A stretch of DNA of 46,793 nucleotides from Candidatus Symbiopectobacterium sp. 'North America' (GTDB lineage: Bacteria > Pseudomonadota > Gammaproteobacteria > Enterobacterales > Enterobacteriaceae): the NCBI RefSeq assembly GCF_015762685.1, contig NZ_PEHF01000023.1, forward strand, positions 1 through 46,793, read 5' to 3'. Of this stretch, positions 7,970 to 18,303 are shown in pieces. The position numbers and the translations under genes are program-made. Each line of letters starts with the position of its first letter. Within the stretch, counting starts at the first letter, position 1. The notes beneath the pieces were generated by a model that saw nothing but the letters and a program-made list of their open reading frames with translations, searched no databases and had not been told where the DNA came from.

Positions 7970-10137
7970 TGACAAAGAACAGAAGATTTAAAATTGGCTG
8001 TCTGTCGTTGGCCATCGGCAGTGCCTTGAGTGGTCAGGCTATGGCGCAGGATGTCGCCGATAAAAGTGATATCGTTAAAAGCGTTACCAACCCCAATACC
8101 CGTTTTGATAGTGCAGGTGTATCACAGTCTGACTTTGGTGGCACCGGACTGTTGCAAATGCCGACGGCGCGCATGGCGCGCAGCGGTGAATTCAACCTGA
8201 ACTATCGTGATAACGAAGAGTACCGGCGTTATTCCGTGTCTATGCAACTGTTTGACTGGTTAGAAACCACGGTGCGCTATACCGATATTCGTACCCGACC
8301 TTACAGTAACAATACCGATTTTAGTGGCAATCAAACCTATAAAGATAAATCTTTCGATGTTAAAGCGCGGCTTTGGCAGGAAAGCGCATGGCTACCGGAT
8401 GTTTCTTTCGGTTTACGTGATATTGCTGGTACCGGACTGTTTGATAGCGAATACTTGGTCGCCAGCAAGCGTATGGGGCCGTTTGATTTTACGTTCGGCA
8501 TTGGCTGGGGCAACATGGCCGAAAGCGGCAATATTAAAAACCCTGCCTGCGAATTTAAAGCCAGTTTCTGTCAGCGCAGCGGTAGTTATAAAACAGGCGG
8601 CGGGCAGTTTGAGGTGGGGAACTTTTTCCATGGCCCGGCTGCCCTATTTGGTGGGATAGAATATCAAACCCCATGGAATCCGCTGTGCTTTAAGCTTGAA
8701 TATGACGGCAATGATTATAGTGATGAGGCGGCCGATCGTATCAAAGGTCGAAGTGATGTGGGCATACGCATCAAACAAGACTCCCCCTTCAATATCGGTA
8801 TGGTCTACCGCGTCAGTGATTACTTTGATACCACGCTTTCCTGGCAGCGCGGCAACACCCTGATGTGGGGCTTTAGCCTGCGCACCAACTTTAACGATCT
8901 GCGCCCGGTGCATCCGGAAGATGTTCCGCCTGTTTATGCGCCTGTTAATTCTGATAATGGAACCAACTGGCAACAGGTGGCGCGTGAACTGGATGAGAAA
9001 GCCGGTTACAGCGATGCCGATATTTATGCCGATGCACAGCAGGTCACTATCGTTGCCGATCAAGAGAAATACCGTGATAAAAACGAAGCCAATCAGCGCG
9101 CTGCAACCATTTTGGCGAATCATGTGCCAGATAGCGTAGGGGAATACCATATTGTGCGCCGCAGCCAACGTCTGCCTGTGGAAAGTACGGCGGTAAACAC
9201 CAAAGCGTTCCGCGAGGTGCAAACCGCCTCAACGCCGTTAGGGCAACCGGAGCCGGTGAGCCACCTTGCAGAGCCCGTTTCTGATATCAACGGGCAATCG
9301 GTGTTACGTAGCGAGCCATCGCGCTTTACCTACGGAATAGAGCCTGCCTTGACGCAATCTGTCGGTGGTGCGGAATCGTTTTATATGTACCAGGTGGCGC
9401 TGAAAGGTAGTGCAGATTATCGCCTGAGCGATCACTGGTCGGTCGGTGGTGCCGCATCCTTGAACCTGATCAATAACTACGATCGTTTTAATTATAAAAC
9501 GCCGCCTAACGATAGTAGCTTGCCGCGTGTCAGGACTTGGATTCGTGAATATGTGACCTCTTCGGACCTGCTGCTGACCAACCTGCAATTGACGCGCTTG
9601 GATAACCCGGCGACAGACTGGTATACCCAGGTGTACGGCGGTTATCTGGAAATGATGTATGCCGGGGTCGGTTCAGAAGTACTGTATCGTCCGTTCGGAG
9701 AACGTTGGGCGCTGGGGCTGTATGTCAACTACGTCAAGCAGCGTGACTGGAATGACATTATGCGTACAGCGGATTATGACGTGGTGACCGGGCACCTTAC
9801 CGCGTATTGGGAAATGCCTTATGTTGAAGGATCGTTTGCGAAAATCAGCGTCGGGCGCTATTTGGCTGGAGACTATGGTGTAACGGTCGATCTGTCGCGT
9901 CGCTTTGACAGCGGCATCACCGCCGGGGTGTTTGCTACCAAAACCGATATTAGCAGCAAAGACTACGGGGAAGGCAGCTTTACCAAGGGCTTCTATATCT
10001 TTATTCCGTTCGATTTAATGTTTACCGAACCAACGGTGAAACGCGGTGTTGTCGGCTGGGTGCCGCTGACGCGTGATGGCGGTCAGATGCTGCAACGGCG
10101 TAACGGCCTCTATGGCGTGGCGGGTGAAATTCGCTAA
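7969..10137 (+). CDS. yjbH: YjbH/GfcD family outer-membrane beta-barrel protein
   Basis: A 722-residue exported protein, signal peptide ending GQAMA, with alternating beta-strand composition throughout. It is the last and largest gene of yjbEFGH. Family marks are GGTGLLQMPTARMARSGEFN near the N-terminus and many aromatic strand motifs up to the C-terminus. YjbH/GfcD proteins are predicted outer-membrane barrels thought to pass polysaccharide. The gene is complete, which is notable beside so many broken genes. It is coupled to yjbG by a TAATG overlap and followed by a strong terminator. Confidence 0.9.
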   Translation: MTKNRRFKIGCLSLAIGSALSGQAMAQDVADKSDIVKSVTNPNTRFDSAGVSQSDFGGTGLLQMPTARMARSGEFNLNYRDNEEYRRYSVSMQLFDWLETTVRYTDIRTRPYSNNTDFSGNQTYKDKSFDVKARLWQESAWLPDVSFGLRDIAGTGLFDSEYLVASKRMGPFDFTFGIGWGNMAESGNIKNPACEFKASFCQRSGSYKTGGGQFEVGNFFHGPAALFGGIEYQTPWNPLCFKLEYDGNDYSDEAADRIKGRSDVGIRIKQDSPFNIGMVYRVSDYFDTTLSWQRGNTLMWGFSLRTNFNDLRPVHPEDVPPVYAPVNSDNGTNWQQVARELDEKAGYSDADIYADAQQVTIVADQEKYRDKNEANQRAATILANHVPDSVGEYHIVRRSQRLPVESTAVNTKAFREVQTASTPLGQPEPVSHLAEPVSDINGQSVLRSEPSRFTYGIEPALTQSVGGAESFYMYQVALKGSADYRLSDHWSVGGAASLNLINNYDRFNYKTPPNDSSLPRVRTWIREYVTSSDLLLTNLQLTRLDNPATDWYTQVYGGYLEMMYAGVGSEVLYRPFGERWALGLYVNYVKQRDWNDIMRTADYDVVTGHLTAYWEMPYVEGSFAKISVGRYLAGDYGVTVDLSRRFDSGITAGVFATKTDISSKDYGEGSFTKGFYIFIPFDLMFTEPTVKRGVVGWVPLTRDGGQMLQRRNGLYGVAGEIR

Positions 10138-10165
10138 TAGCAATAGGTAGCAGACATCGATATGC

Positions 10166-10198
10166 GGCCTTACTCTTCGTGAGTAAGGCCGTATTGTT
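10166..10198 (+). terminator. Rho-independent terminator after the yjb operon
   Basis: A perfect 10-bp inverted repeat (GGCCTTACTC / GAGTAAGGCC) with a 5-base loop, then GTATTGTTTTT, about 30 bp after the yjbH stop. Confidence 0.85.
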
Positions 10199-10353
10199 TT
10201 TACCTGATAAAGGAATATTTTCGGTTCGCAGTGGACGTTATGCGAGTTTCAGGTAACGATATAAATAACAAATTAACTGCGTTAATGTGCCGTGAATGGC
10301 ATGATTTAGGTCATACTGTTTACCCTTTGATGCAATGGAATGGGAGAGGCGTC

Positions 10354-11414
10354 ATGTCTGTTAAATCGCCTACATTATTGACAGTGGACTCTCGTCTTTC
10401 CGGGATACGCTTTTCCAAGCGGGTCTTTCTACCGCGTATTATCGGTACGCTGTTGTGCTCCCTCTTTATCACTTCCGTGTTGGTGACAAAAACCACTCCG
10501 TTTTGGGTATGGGTACTGCTTTTTCTCAATGTGTTTGTATGGCCCTACCTTGCCTATTACCTGTCTACGCGTTCCGCCGATCCCATGCGCTTTGAGCGAG
10601 GGAACTTACTGGTGGATGTGGTTAATGGCGGATTCTGGATTGGTATGATGGGGCTCAACGTGTTGCCCAGTGTCATCATCATCGCCATGGTAGGTATGAA
10701 TAGCATGACCGGAGGGGTATCCGCTTGTTTATCCAGGGCGTCAGTTTGCAGCTGCTCAGTGCTGCCCTGGTAGCAGGCCTTAACGCACACCGCATCGATT
10801 TAGTGACGACACCCACTCAGCTCTACGCCTGTTTGCCCATGCTGCTTGTCTATCCGATGGCACTTGGCTATGTGACGTATGTGACGGCGACCAAACTGGC
10901 GGAATACAAGCGCAGATTGATGTTGATGAGTACCCACGATGGTATGACCAACGTCTATAACCGCCATCATTGGGAGCAGTTGTTGCACAACGAATATGAA
11001 ATCTGTCGCCACATTGATGAGCCCTCTACATTGGCGTTGATCGACATCGATCATTTCAAAACCATCAATGACAGCTTCGGTCACAATGTGGGTGATGAAG
11101 CGATCCTGTTTTTGACGAAAGAACTGCGCAACGGCTTACGCGCGACTGATGTGATTGGTCGCTTCGGGGGGGACGAATTTGCGGTGATTTTGCCTGAGGC
11201 GCGTGCTACCGATGCGGTTGAGATCATTAACCGTATTCGTAGTCGTTTGGCCGCCAAGCGCTTGACGCAAACGCCGTAGTTGGGGATTCGCATCAGCGTT
11301 GGTGTAGCGAAATATCGCCCGACCATGAACCAGTATCACGATTGGCTCAAAGCGGCAGATATTGCACTCTATATGGCGAAAAACAAAGGCCGCGGACGCA
11401 CCGAAGTGGCCTAA
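10354..11414 (+). pseudogene. MASE2-GGDEF diguanylate cyclase (DgcC/AdrA-like), broken
   Basis: Remnant of a membrane diguanylate cyclase that would have made c-di-GMP. The N-terminal MASE2 part is readable from ATG 10354 (GIRFSKRVFLPR, VWPYLAYYLSTRS, MMGLNVLPS). A 1-base frameshift near 10714-10722 moves the frame to RLFIQGVSLQLL. The cyclase domain follows (MSTHDGMTNVYNRHHWE, GRFGGDEFAVIL). A TAG at 11277 sits where DgcC homologues have Gln (CAG to TAG), and the frame then stays open through RISVGVAKYRP to the true end at 11414. Order and content match E. coli DgcC. The GGDEF motif itself is intact. Confidence 0.9.
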
Positions 11415-11447
11415 CCGCCTCACCTTCATGGCGTGCAATTACGCTGA

Positions 11448-12041
11448 CTACGGCAGTGAGTTCAGCGGATGGTAGACTTTGAAGTCAATAATCCGGTTGG
11501 TTATTTCTCCCAGCGGTTTTCCCGCATCAATCATGGCGTGAATATCCGTCGTGAGGTGTGTGAAGTTATCTAGGTTTACCGTTCGCTTTTTTTGATCGAC
11601 ATGCTGACTGATGGCATAAATCGCAGCTTCTGTTGCGTAAACGCCTGACGAATTTTCATAGGATCGCGTCATATGCTGGTTTACTGCACGGCGTAATCTG
11701 ACTTCCGGGGCGGGTGTCGCTTGTTCTGTTGGTGAAAAAACGTTTAAAAATTGCCGTATCTCCTTAACCCGATCAAGCGCCTTGCCAAGATGCTGATACT
11801 TATCTTCCCGAATACGTTGTTGATGCGAACGTGAACAGCTGTAGGGATACGCCTCGAAACGCGTCAGTGATTCAAGGTGGGTATCGGGTGCCGCCTTTTT
11901 TATCCTAAGCAGTGTTTCTGCAAAGGCGATGTGCTTGGGCGATTTTGTTTTGTCTGCAAGTTTGACAGCCGAGGTCAAGCTGTGGGTAAAACGTGCCCTA
12001 AAAGAAAGCAGTAGTGTTGATGTTGCAATATTGCTTATCAT
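11448..12041 (-). CDS. Hypothetical protein, 197 aa
   Basis: I do not recognise this gene. The open frame is long, uninterrupted and without a competing long frame on the other strand, so it is likely real. The N-terminus is rich in Ser, Thr, Ile and Ala with no signal peptide or membrane segment. The middle is charged and helical, and Pro occurs in SPTEQATPAPEV. No ribosome binding site is obvious before the ATG at 12041. It stands alone between a dead cyclase gene (convergent) and the rpiR-type gene (divergent). An exported effector-like role is possible from the N-terminal composition but unproven. Confidence 0.55.
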   Translation of the reverse strand: MISNIATSTLLLSFRARFTHSLTSAVKLADKTKSPKHIAFAETLLRIKKAAPDTHLESLTRFEAYPYSCSRSHQQRIREDKYQHLGKALDRVKEIRQFLNVFSPTEQATPAPEVRLRRAVNQHMTRSYENSSGVYATEAAIYAISQHVDQKKRTVNLDNFTHLTTDIHAMIDAGKPLGEITNRIIDFKVYHPLNSLP

Positions 12042-12295
12042 GATGGTTTTTTGTGATCACGGTGGTAGCGGGGAGTTAAGACTGTAGCGCACCACCGCTA
12101 ACGCTTTCTTCAATATTCCGTCTCCTGCGCAAAGTCGCTGTTCCAAAGCCGCATTGGCAAGCGGTTGTCTGCAAATTGGCCTAAAATGTTTTATGTCTGA
12201 AGCAAATACAACCATTCTTTCACGAATGGGTTATTAATAGCCTGCTACTTATTTTTTTATGCGTTAATAAGAAAAAATAAAATGCAGTGTTGCAA

Positions 12296-12325
12296 TTGCT
12301 ACATTTTTTATTTTAAATGTAGCAA
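12296..12325. promoter_or_regulatory. 11-bp inverted repeat upstream of the RpiR-type regulator, probable operator
   Basis: TTGCTACATTT and AAATGTAGCAA form a perfect 11-bp inverted repeat with an 8-base AT-rich centre, ending 21 bp before the regulator's ATG. It lacks the GC stem expected of a terminator and its position fits autoregulation. The rest of the 12042-12346 spacer is AT-rich and shows no gene. Confidence 0.6.
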
Positions 12326-12346
12326 CTGATTCTTTAAGGGTACAGT

Positions 12347-13168
12347 ATGGAGTTCACCGCTTTATTGAGGGAACGTTTTTCGAGCTTGACCCCGTCACAG
12401 CAGATGATTGCACGCTACATCGAACGCAACAAAGATCGCGTAGCATTCATGACGGCCCGCCAGTTGGCCGCTGTGATGAACATCAGTGATGCCGCCATTG
12501 TGCGCTTTTCACGTGCAGTGGGGTATGAGGGCTATGCCCACATGAAAGAATCATTGGGAGATGCTTTGATTGAGCGCACTGGCGCCAGCGGCATCTTGCA
12601 TCGCGAACCTGCGTTGCCCAGTGAGACAGAATTAAAAGAGAGCGTATTTGCCAACGCCAACCAGCTCTTGAAAGCCACGGCAGAATTGAATGAAGACCGT
12701 ATTGTTTCAGCAGTCGCTGGGCGTATCGCTGCCGCAAGGCGTATTTGGGTGAGTGGTAACGGAACGTCGTTTTCCATGGTCTCCTATCTGGCGATGCAAC
12801 TGAATCATTTTCTCGGCAACACCGAGGTGTTCAATATCGGTCACGGTGATGTAGCAGACCGCATATTGCAGGTGAATGAGCAGGATGTGTTTATTGGTAT
12901 CGGGTGGGAGCGTTACATCCCCTATGCCATTGATTTTATGAGCCTTTCCCGGAAACGGGGAGCCTATGTCGTCGCGATGACAGACCGAACCAGCTCTCCT
13001 TTAGCCAATGAAGCTGATGAAATGTTGTATATCGTGCGCAGTTCATCAGCAGTAGCATGGTGGTCGAAAGTGAGTCCGATGATCGTCGCCGATTGGTTGA
13101 TGGCGCAGGTAATCACTAAAAATGAGGAGAAAATCAAAGCGAATTTAAAACTTTCCGATGATGCCTAG
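12347..13168 (+). CDS. RpiR family transcriptional regulator (HTH + SIS domain)
   Basis: A 273-residue regulator. The N-terminal RpiR HTH covers about residues 1-77 (LTPSQQMIARYIERNKDRVAF, then MNISDAAIVRFSRAVGYEGY, the recognition helix region). The C-terminal SIS (sugar isomerase) domain spans about residues 125-250 and includes RRIWVSGNGTSFSMVSYLAMQL. Such regulators sense phosphorylated sugars or related ligands. The ribosome binding site AAGGG sits 7 bases before the ATG. It precedes, in the same direction, a polyamine-type ABC operon that is now dead, and was probably its regulator. The ligand is unknown. Confidence 0.88.
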   Translation: MEFTALLRERFSSLTPSQQMIARYIERNKDRVAFMTARQLAAVMNISDAAIVRFSRAVGYEGYAHMKESLGDALIERTGASGILHREPALPSETELKESVFANANQLLKATAELNEDRIVSAVAGRIAAARRIWVSGNGTSFSMVSYLAMQLNHFLGNTEVFNIGHGDVADRILQVNEQDVFIGIGWERYIPYAIDFMSLSRKRGAYVVAMTDRTSSPLANEADEMLYIVRSSSAVAWWSKVSPMIVADWLMAQVITKNEEKIKANLKLSDDA

Positions 13169-13265
13169 CGTCTTCTGGGTCATTGGAAAAATGCCAACAC
13201 CAGGGAATTATTTAACAATAATAAATAGATATAATTATAAAGTAGTAAAAATAATAAGCAGTAAA

Positions 13266-13291
13266 ACAGCGGTGGTTATTGCCACCGCTGT
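13266..13291. terminator. Hairpin after the RpiR-type gene, possible terminator
   Basis: ACAGCGGTGG / CCACCGCTGT, a perfect 10-bp inverted repeat with a 6-base loop, lies about 100 bp after the regulator's stop. The T-run is better on the minus strand (TTTTAC) than on the plus strand, so direction is uncertain. The remainder of 13169-13457 is AT-rich without a gene. Confidence 0.55.
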
Positions 13292-13457
13292 AACATTATA
13301 AAGAAATACCTTCTCGCCTTCCTTTCATTGTTTGACTAATCAATATGTTGCTGGAACACCATTTTTTGTTTAATCCTCATTTTGATTAAACCGTGTCTTA
13401 TGTTGCTGACATCAGAGAAAAGTAGTTTCTTACCGTTTGTTTCTCAAAGAAAAACAT

Positions 13458-14560
13458 ATGAACAAAGGAAACGAAAAGCAACAGCGTTTCATGCCGTCCA
13501 GCGTTGATGAAGGGGTTAATGCCGATCGTCGTCGCTTAATAAAACAAACATCGATTATTGGTGCAGGGGCTCTGCTCGGTGCCTTCTCACCTGCGGTTTT
13601 TGCCGCACCCAGCAAAGAAGTGATTGTGCGCGGGATTGGCGGAAGCTATCAGGAAGCGCTGGAAAATGCGGTCTATAAACCTTTTACGGAATTGACCGGC
13701 ATTAAAGTGATCATTCAGCCTTCTACGGCTGCGCAGATCATGGCAATGATCAAAGCAGGACGTGTGACGCTTGATGTTCTGGATATCGGCGATGTCACAC
13801 AAACCAACCTCAATGCGGCCGGGGCGTTGATGCCAATCAACTACGCGGGCATGAAGTTTACCAATCCCGACGATATCTTCCCCGAAGTACGCCGTCCCAA
13901 TATGGTCGGTAACCTGTTCTTCTCGACCGTGATGGCAACCATCCCCGTACCTGGGCAGAATTTTGGGATGCGGAGCGTTTCCCCGGTCCGCGTACTTTAA
14001 CAGATCTGCGCACCACTTCTACTGAGCTGGAGTTTGCCTTGCTTGCCGATGGCGTAGACATGAAAGACATCTACCCAATTGACATCAAGCGTGCGTTTGC
14101 TTCTCTGAGCCGAATCAAACCCCATGTCGTGAAATGGTAGGATACGGGGGCGCTATCCGTACAATTGATGGCGCGCAAAGAGGCGGTATTAGGGGCATTG
14201 TGGAACGGTCGTGCACAAGCGCTGATCGATCAGGGCGCACCGTTAGCCATTGAGTGGAACCAGATCAAACAGCAGTTGCAGTATTGGAGCGTGCTGAAAG
14301 GCTCTCCGAACCCGGAAAATGCGCAGTTGCTGATTGATTTTGCGTTACAGCCCGAGGTTCAGGCGAAAATTACCCAGTTTATCGCCTATGGCCCCACCAA
14401 TAAAAAAGCCTTCCAGTTTGTTCGCCCAGAGGATTTGGTGAAACTACCTTCCAACCCTGAGTATTACTCGCGCTCCTTTGTGCAAGATGCGCAGTGGTGG
14501 ACAGATAACATTGAGGAAGTGGGCAAAATCTGGCAACCATGGATCTTGGGTCAGGGGTAA
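13458..14560 (+). pseudogene. ABC transporter substrate-binding protein (PotD/PotF type), broken
   Basis: Would have been the periplasmic binding protein of a spermidine/putrescine-type importer. The intact N-terminal part has a twin-arginine-like start (DRRRLIKQTSIIGAGALLG) ending in VFAAP, then VIVRGIGGSYQEALENAVYKPF. A frameshift near 13964 breaks the frame after FFSTVMAT. The homologous sequence continues in another frame (WDAERFPGPRTLTDLR) to a TAG at 14138 in a VKW-stop-DTGA context, where Trp is expected (TGG to TAG). It then runs open to the true C-terminus at 14560. First gene of a five-gene operon, all of it dead. Confidence 0.88.
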
Positions 14561-15419
14561 TGAAAACGGATTTAACACACCACAGCTCCCGGCGTCAGAC
14601 AGGAGCTGCACTCCGCCTTGAGGGGCTGACCCGGCGCTACGAACAGGTTGCCGTCGTCGATAATCTGGATTTGGCGATTGCGCCAGGCGAGTTTATCACG
14701 CTGCTTGGCGCCAGCGGTTCAGGGAAAACCACCATGTTGATGATGGTCGCGGGCTTTACCGAACCCAGCCAAGGGTGCGTGCTGATTAACGATCGTTGAT
14801 GGACGAGCCGCTGGGTGCTCTGGATAAAAAGCTGCGCGAACATATGCAGTTGGAAATAAAACGGTTGCATGTGGCTTCCGGCTCTACGGTGGTGTTTGTC
14901 ACCCACGATCAGGAAGAAGCCTTGACCTTGTCCGATCGTATTGCTGTGATGCAACAGGGGCGGATTGCCCAAATTGATACCCCGCACGATCTCTATACCA
15001 AACCAAAGAATCGCTGGGTGGCTGAATTTATTGGTCAATCCAACTTTATCGACGGCCAGATAAGCGCCATTCAGCAACACGGCTATGACATGCGCCTTTC
15101 AAGCGGTGAAACGGTGTGCGGTAAGGGCGTAGCACATCTTGGCGTCGGAGAGTCGGTCTTGGCGGTGCTGCGGCCAGAGCATATTCGCATTGTGCTGCCG
15201 GGAGATTCATCCGCACATTTGCCGATTAGCGCCACCATTGCTGAAATGCTCTATCTGGGGCATACGCTTAAATTAACGCTGGTGCTGAGTGATGGCGCGA
15301 CGTTGTTAGCGCAGTTACAGAACTCGGCGCTGGAGGGGACTCTGCGGCCGGGAGCCAGCGTGCGTATCGGGTGGGCAACGGAAAGTCTCTGGTTTATTCC
15401 CGCCGAGGCTCAGCGATGA
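14560..15419 (+). pseudogene. ABC transporter ATP-binding protein (PotA type), internal deletion
   Basis: Starts by an overlap with the binding-protein gene (TAATG). The Walker A region is present (LLGASGSGKTTMLMMVAGF). Reading stops at 14797 after VLINDR, and the next bases resume in another frame at the Walker B/D-loop (MDEPLGALDKKLREHMQLEIK), then the H-loop (VFVTHDQEEALTLSDRIAVM) and the TOBE-type C-terminus. Roughly 100 codons between the two blocks, including the Q-loop and the LSGGQ signature, are missing. The product could not hydrolyse ATP. This is the only lesion in the operon larger than a base change or small indel. Confidence 0.9.
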
Positions 15420-16270
15420 ACGGGCGGGATGACAGGCGTGTGAGTCGCTGGAAACCCTGGCTATTGCTGGCACCAACGCTGTTGGCCCTGACGATTTTTT
15501 TGCTGATTTCGCTGGCGAAAATGCTTGGTTACAGCCTGTTCGATCCGGGGTTTACCAGCAAGCACTTTGCGCGCATTGTGCAGGAACCAGTCTGGCTGCA
15601 AGTGCTGTGGATTACGCTGCGCACCTCACTGCTCGTCACGCTGGTGACGCTGATGTTGGGTTATCCGGTGGCCTGGGTGTTGTGTAAACTCCCTGCGTGA
15701 TTAGCCAGTATGGCGATTGTCATCATCATTATTCCCCATTTTACCAGTGTCTTGGTGCGCATTTATGCCTGGATGGTGCTGTTGGGCAGTGATGGGTTTG
15801 TCAATCAGGTGCTACGGGCGTTGGGGCTTATCGATACGCGGCTCAAACTGATGTATACCCCGCTCGGCGTGTTAATCGGTATGACCTATATCTTGCTGCC
15901 CTATATGGTACTGGCGCTTTACAGCGTGATGCGCGGTATCGATCCGCAACTGCTGCGGGTGGCGTATAGCCTTGGCGCTTCGCGCTTTCGAGCCTTTTGG
16001 CGCATCTTTTTGCCGCTGTCGCTGCCTGGCGTTGCCGCGGGTAGCCTGCTGGTGTTTATTTTGTCTATTGGCTTCTTCGTGACACCGGCGCTGATGGGCA
16101 GCCCGCGCGACACCATGATCGCCATGGTTATCGAAAATCAGTTGGAAGTCTATTTCAACTGGGGCTTCGCGTCGGCGCTGTCTGCGTTGCTGCTGCTGTG
16201 CACCTTATTGCTGTTTTGGGTCTATGTTCGGGTCGTGGGATTGGAACGACTCTTTGAGGCGAAAGGATGA
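15416..16270 (+). pseudogene. ABC transporter permease (PotB type), one in-frame stop
   Basis: First inner-membrane permease of the importer, overlapping the ATPase gene by 4 bases. Translation is intact except for TGA at 15698 (LPA-stop-LASMAIV), probably CGA (Arg) to TGA. Downstream it has the transmembrane segments and the permease EAA-type motif around YSLGASRFRAFWRIFLPL. Without the stop it is 284 residues, the normal length. There is a potential internal start at 15710, but a product lacking the N-terminal membrane segments would be useless without partners. Confidence 0.88.
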
Positions 16271-17071
16271 ACGGAAACCGCCCCGGCTGGCTGCCGCTAC
16301 TGATCACGCAGTTGACCCTCGCTTTTTTGTTGGTCCCGATTGCGATGATCTTTCCTCTGGCATTCAGTACCAATAGCTATTTGTAGTTTCCACCACAAGG
16401 ATTCTCCTTGAAGTGGATGCGCGCGATTTTGCAGGACTCGCAGTGGCTACAGGCTATCGGCCTGTCGTTTATCATTGCGCTAATGTCCACCTTGTTAGCC
16501 ATGGTACTGGCGCTGTTTGCCGCTCTGGCACTGGTGCGCTGTCGTTTTGTCGTTAAAAGTCTGGTGTGTGCGCTGATTGTGTTGCCGATGATTGTGCCCA
16601 ACGTGATTGTGGCGTTGACGCTGTTCTTCTTCTTTTCCGAGTTGGCGCTGTTTAACAGTTTCACCCGTATTGTTATCGGGCATGCCCTGATTGCGCTGCC
16701 TATTGCCACCATTATTTTGTCTTCGACGCTGCAAGGCATGGATTATCGCTTGGAGCAGGCGGCAATGAGCCTGGGGGGCCAGCCACTTCAACGTATTACG
16801 ACGCATCACGCTGCCGCTTGCCGCACCGGGTATGTTCTCGGCAGCGATTTTCTCGTTTCTCAGTTCGTTTGATGAACTGCTTATTGCATTGTTCCTTTCC
16901 GATCATGGCAGCCAAACGCTGTCGGTGCGAATTTGGAACACGGTACAGTTTCAGCTCGATCCTTCTATTGCAGCCGTCAGCGTGCTGTCGATCGGCGTGA
17001 CAATAGTGACACTGGGGATTACGAGTGTGGTGAATAGAAAAAAAACGACATCAGGTAACCGTTATGAATGA
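16267..17071 (+). pseudogene. ABC transporter permease (PotC type), stop plus frameshift
   Basis: Second permease, overlapping the first by 4 bases. Reading stops at TAG 16384 (TNSYL-stop-FPPQGFSLKW), where a Gln codon is likely (CAG to TAG). It continues through IALMSTLLAMVLALFAALAL and shifts frame near 16790, with the true C-terminal part read as FSAAIFSFLSSFDELLIALF in another frame. It ends at 17071, overlapping the next gene. Two independent lesions show that selection on this operon ended some time ago. Confidence 0.87.
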
Positions 17072-18200
17072 AAGTTGGCTTTTCCCGCTCCACGAGTATC
17101 AGCAGCGCGTCGCAAAGATCCGCGCTTATATGCAAGATAGGGATATATCCCTGTTGCTGATTGACCAGACTGAATTCCTGTTTTATCTCACTGGATTTGG
17201 CATTTCCGAAAACATGTACCATACCTGCTTGCTGCCGTTAACGGGCGACCCGGTGATGGTATTCCGCGCCATGGACGAGCGTGCGTTCAGCGAAAATAGC
17301 TGGATCACTGACACCGTCACCTTCCATGACTGGCAGGATCCGTTAGCGGTGCTGGCCGATACGGTGCGCGCTCGCGGCTGGGAAAGCGCTACGCTCGGCA
17401 TCGATTTCGATTCTTACTGCATGACCATCAACCGCTTCCAGCGCTTGCAGGCGATGTTGCCACAGATTCAGGTAAAAGATTTCTCCGGTGTGCTTAAACA
17501 ATTGCGCACTCGCAAAATTCCGCAGGAAATCGAGTGCATCAAACAATCAGCGGCGGCGAACGATCAGGCGATCCGTGAAGTGGTTGCCGAAATGGGTGTT
17601 GGGAAAACGGAGCGTCAGGCGGCAGAAATTATCCACCGTGTCCTGATCCGCCACGGGATGGATTCCAACCGCTGTGGCATCGTCACGACCGGCGGTGGCA
17701 ACAGCTTTCTGCATGCCAACATGCAGGAACGGCCGCTGGAACAGGGCGATATCCTGCATCTTGAAGTGGTTTCCTTTAAACGCGGCTACAGCTCCAAGAT
17801 CATGCGTTCGGTGATTATCGGTACGGCGTCACCCGCATAGCAAGAGATTGCTCAGCAACTGATCGCAATCCAGGATAAGCAGCTCGCGGCCATGAAGCCC
17901 GGTGCAGTGGCTAAAGACATCGATGCACTGGCACGTAATGCGGTACTAAAAGCAGGGCTGCGTCAGGATTACGCCAGCATTACCGGCTATACGCTTGGTT
18001 ATTATCCGAAGACGACGCCGCGCACCAGCGATTTTAGCCACGTGTTTTTACCCACGGCTGAGTGGCTGCTGGAAGCCGGTATGGTGTTTCACATGTACTT
18101 GTATGCGGCGGGCCTCGCCATCAGCGAAACGGTGCTGGTGACGGAAAACGGCTGTGAGCGTTTGACGAAGATCCCGCGCCAACTGTTTACAACCGCATAA
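17064..18200 (+). pseudogene. M24 (pita-bread) peptidase/creatinase-like protein, one in-frame stop
   Basis: Last gene of the dead ABC operon, overlapping the permease by 8 bases. The 378-residue product is typical of the aminopeptidase P/creatinase fold: an N-terminal creatinase-like domain (about residues 1-150), then the pita-bread domain (NSFLHANMQERPLEQGDILH). TAG at 17838 (GTASPA-stop-QEIAQQL) truncates it at residue 258. The usual metal ligands are mostly missing (LEVVSFKRGYSSKIMRS in place of the Asp...Asp block; no HGxG), so the ancestor was probably a non-metal hydrolase like creatinase or ectoine hydrolase, not a true peptidase. The imported substrate was perhaps its target. Confidence 0.85.
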
Positions 18201-18211
18201 CGCGGCCACCT

Positions 18212-18293
18212 GTGATTCCCGCGCAGGCGGGAATCACCTACAGGCTAAATGCGTTAATTCCGCACGAGGTCCTCGGCCTGCGCCGAAGACGAC
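18212..18293. repeat. Dispersed bipartite palindrome (modules A and B)
   Basis: Module A (GTGATTCCCGC...GCGGGAATCAC, 18212-18236) and module B (GAGGTCCTCGGCC...GCCGAAGACGAC, 18266-18293) lie between the convergent M24 pseudogene and the methyltransferase. Same two-part structure as at 23089-23176 and 38113-38202, but with more divergence and a different linker. Confidence 0.65.
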
Positions 18294-18303
18294 GGGAATG
18301 CGC

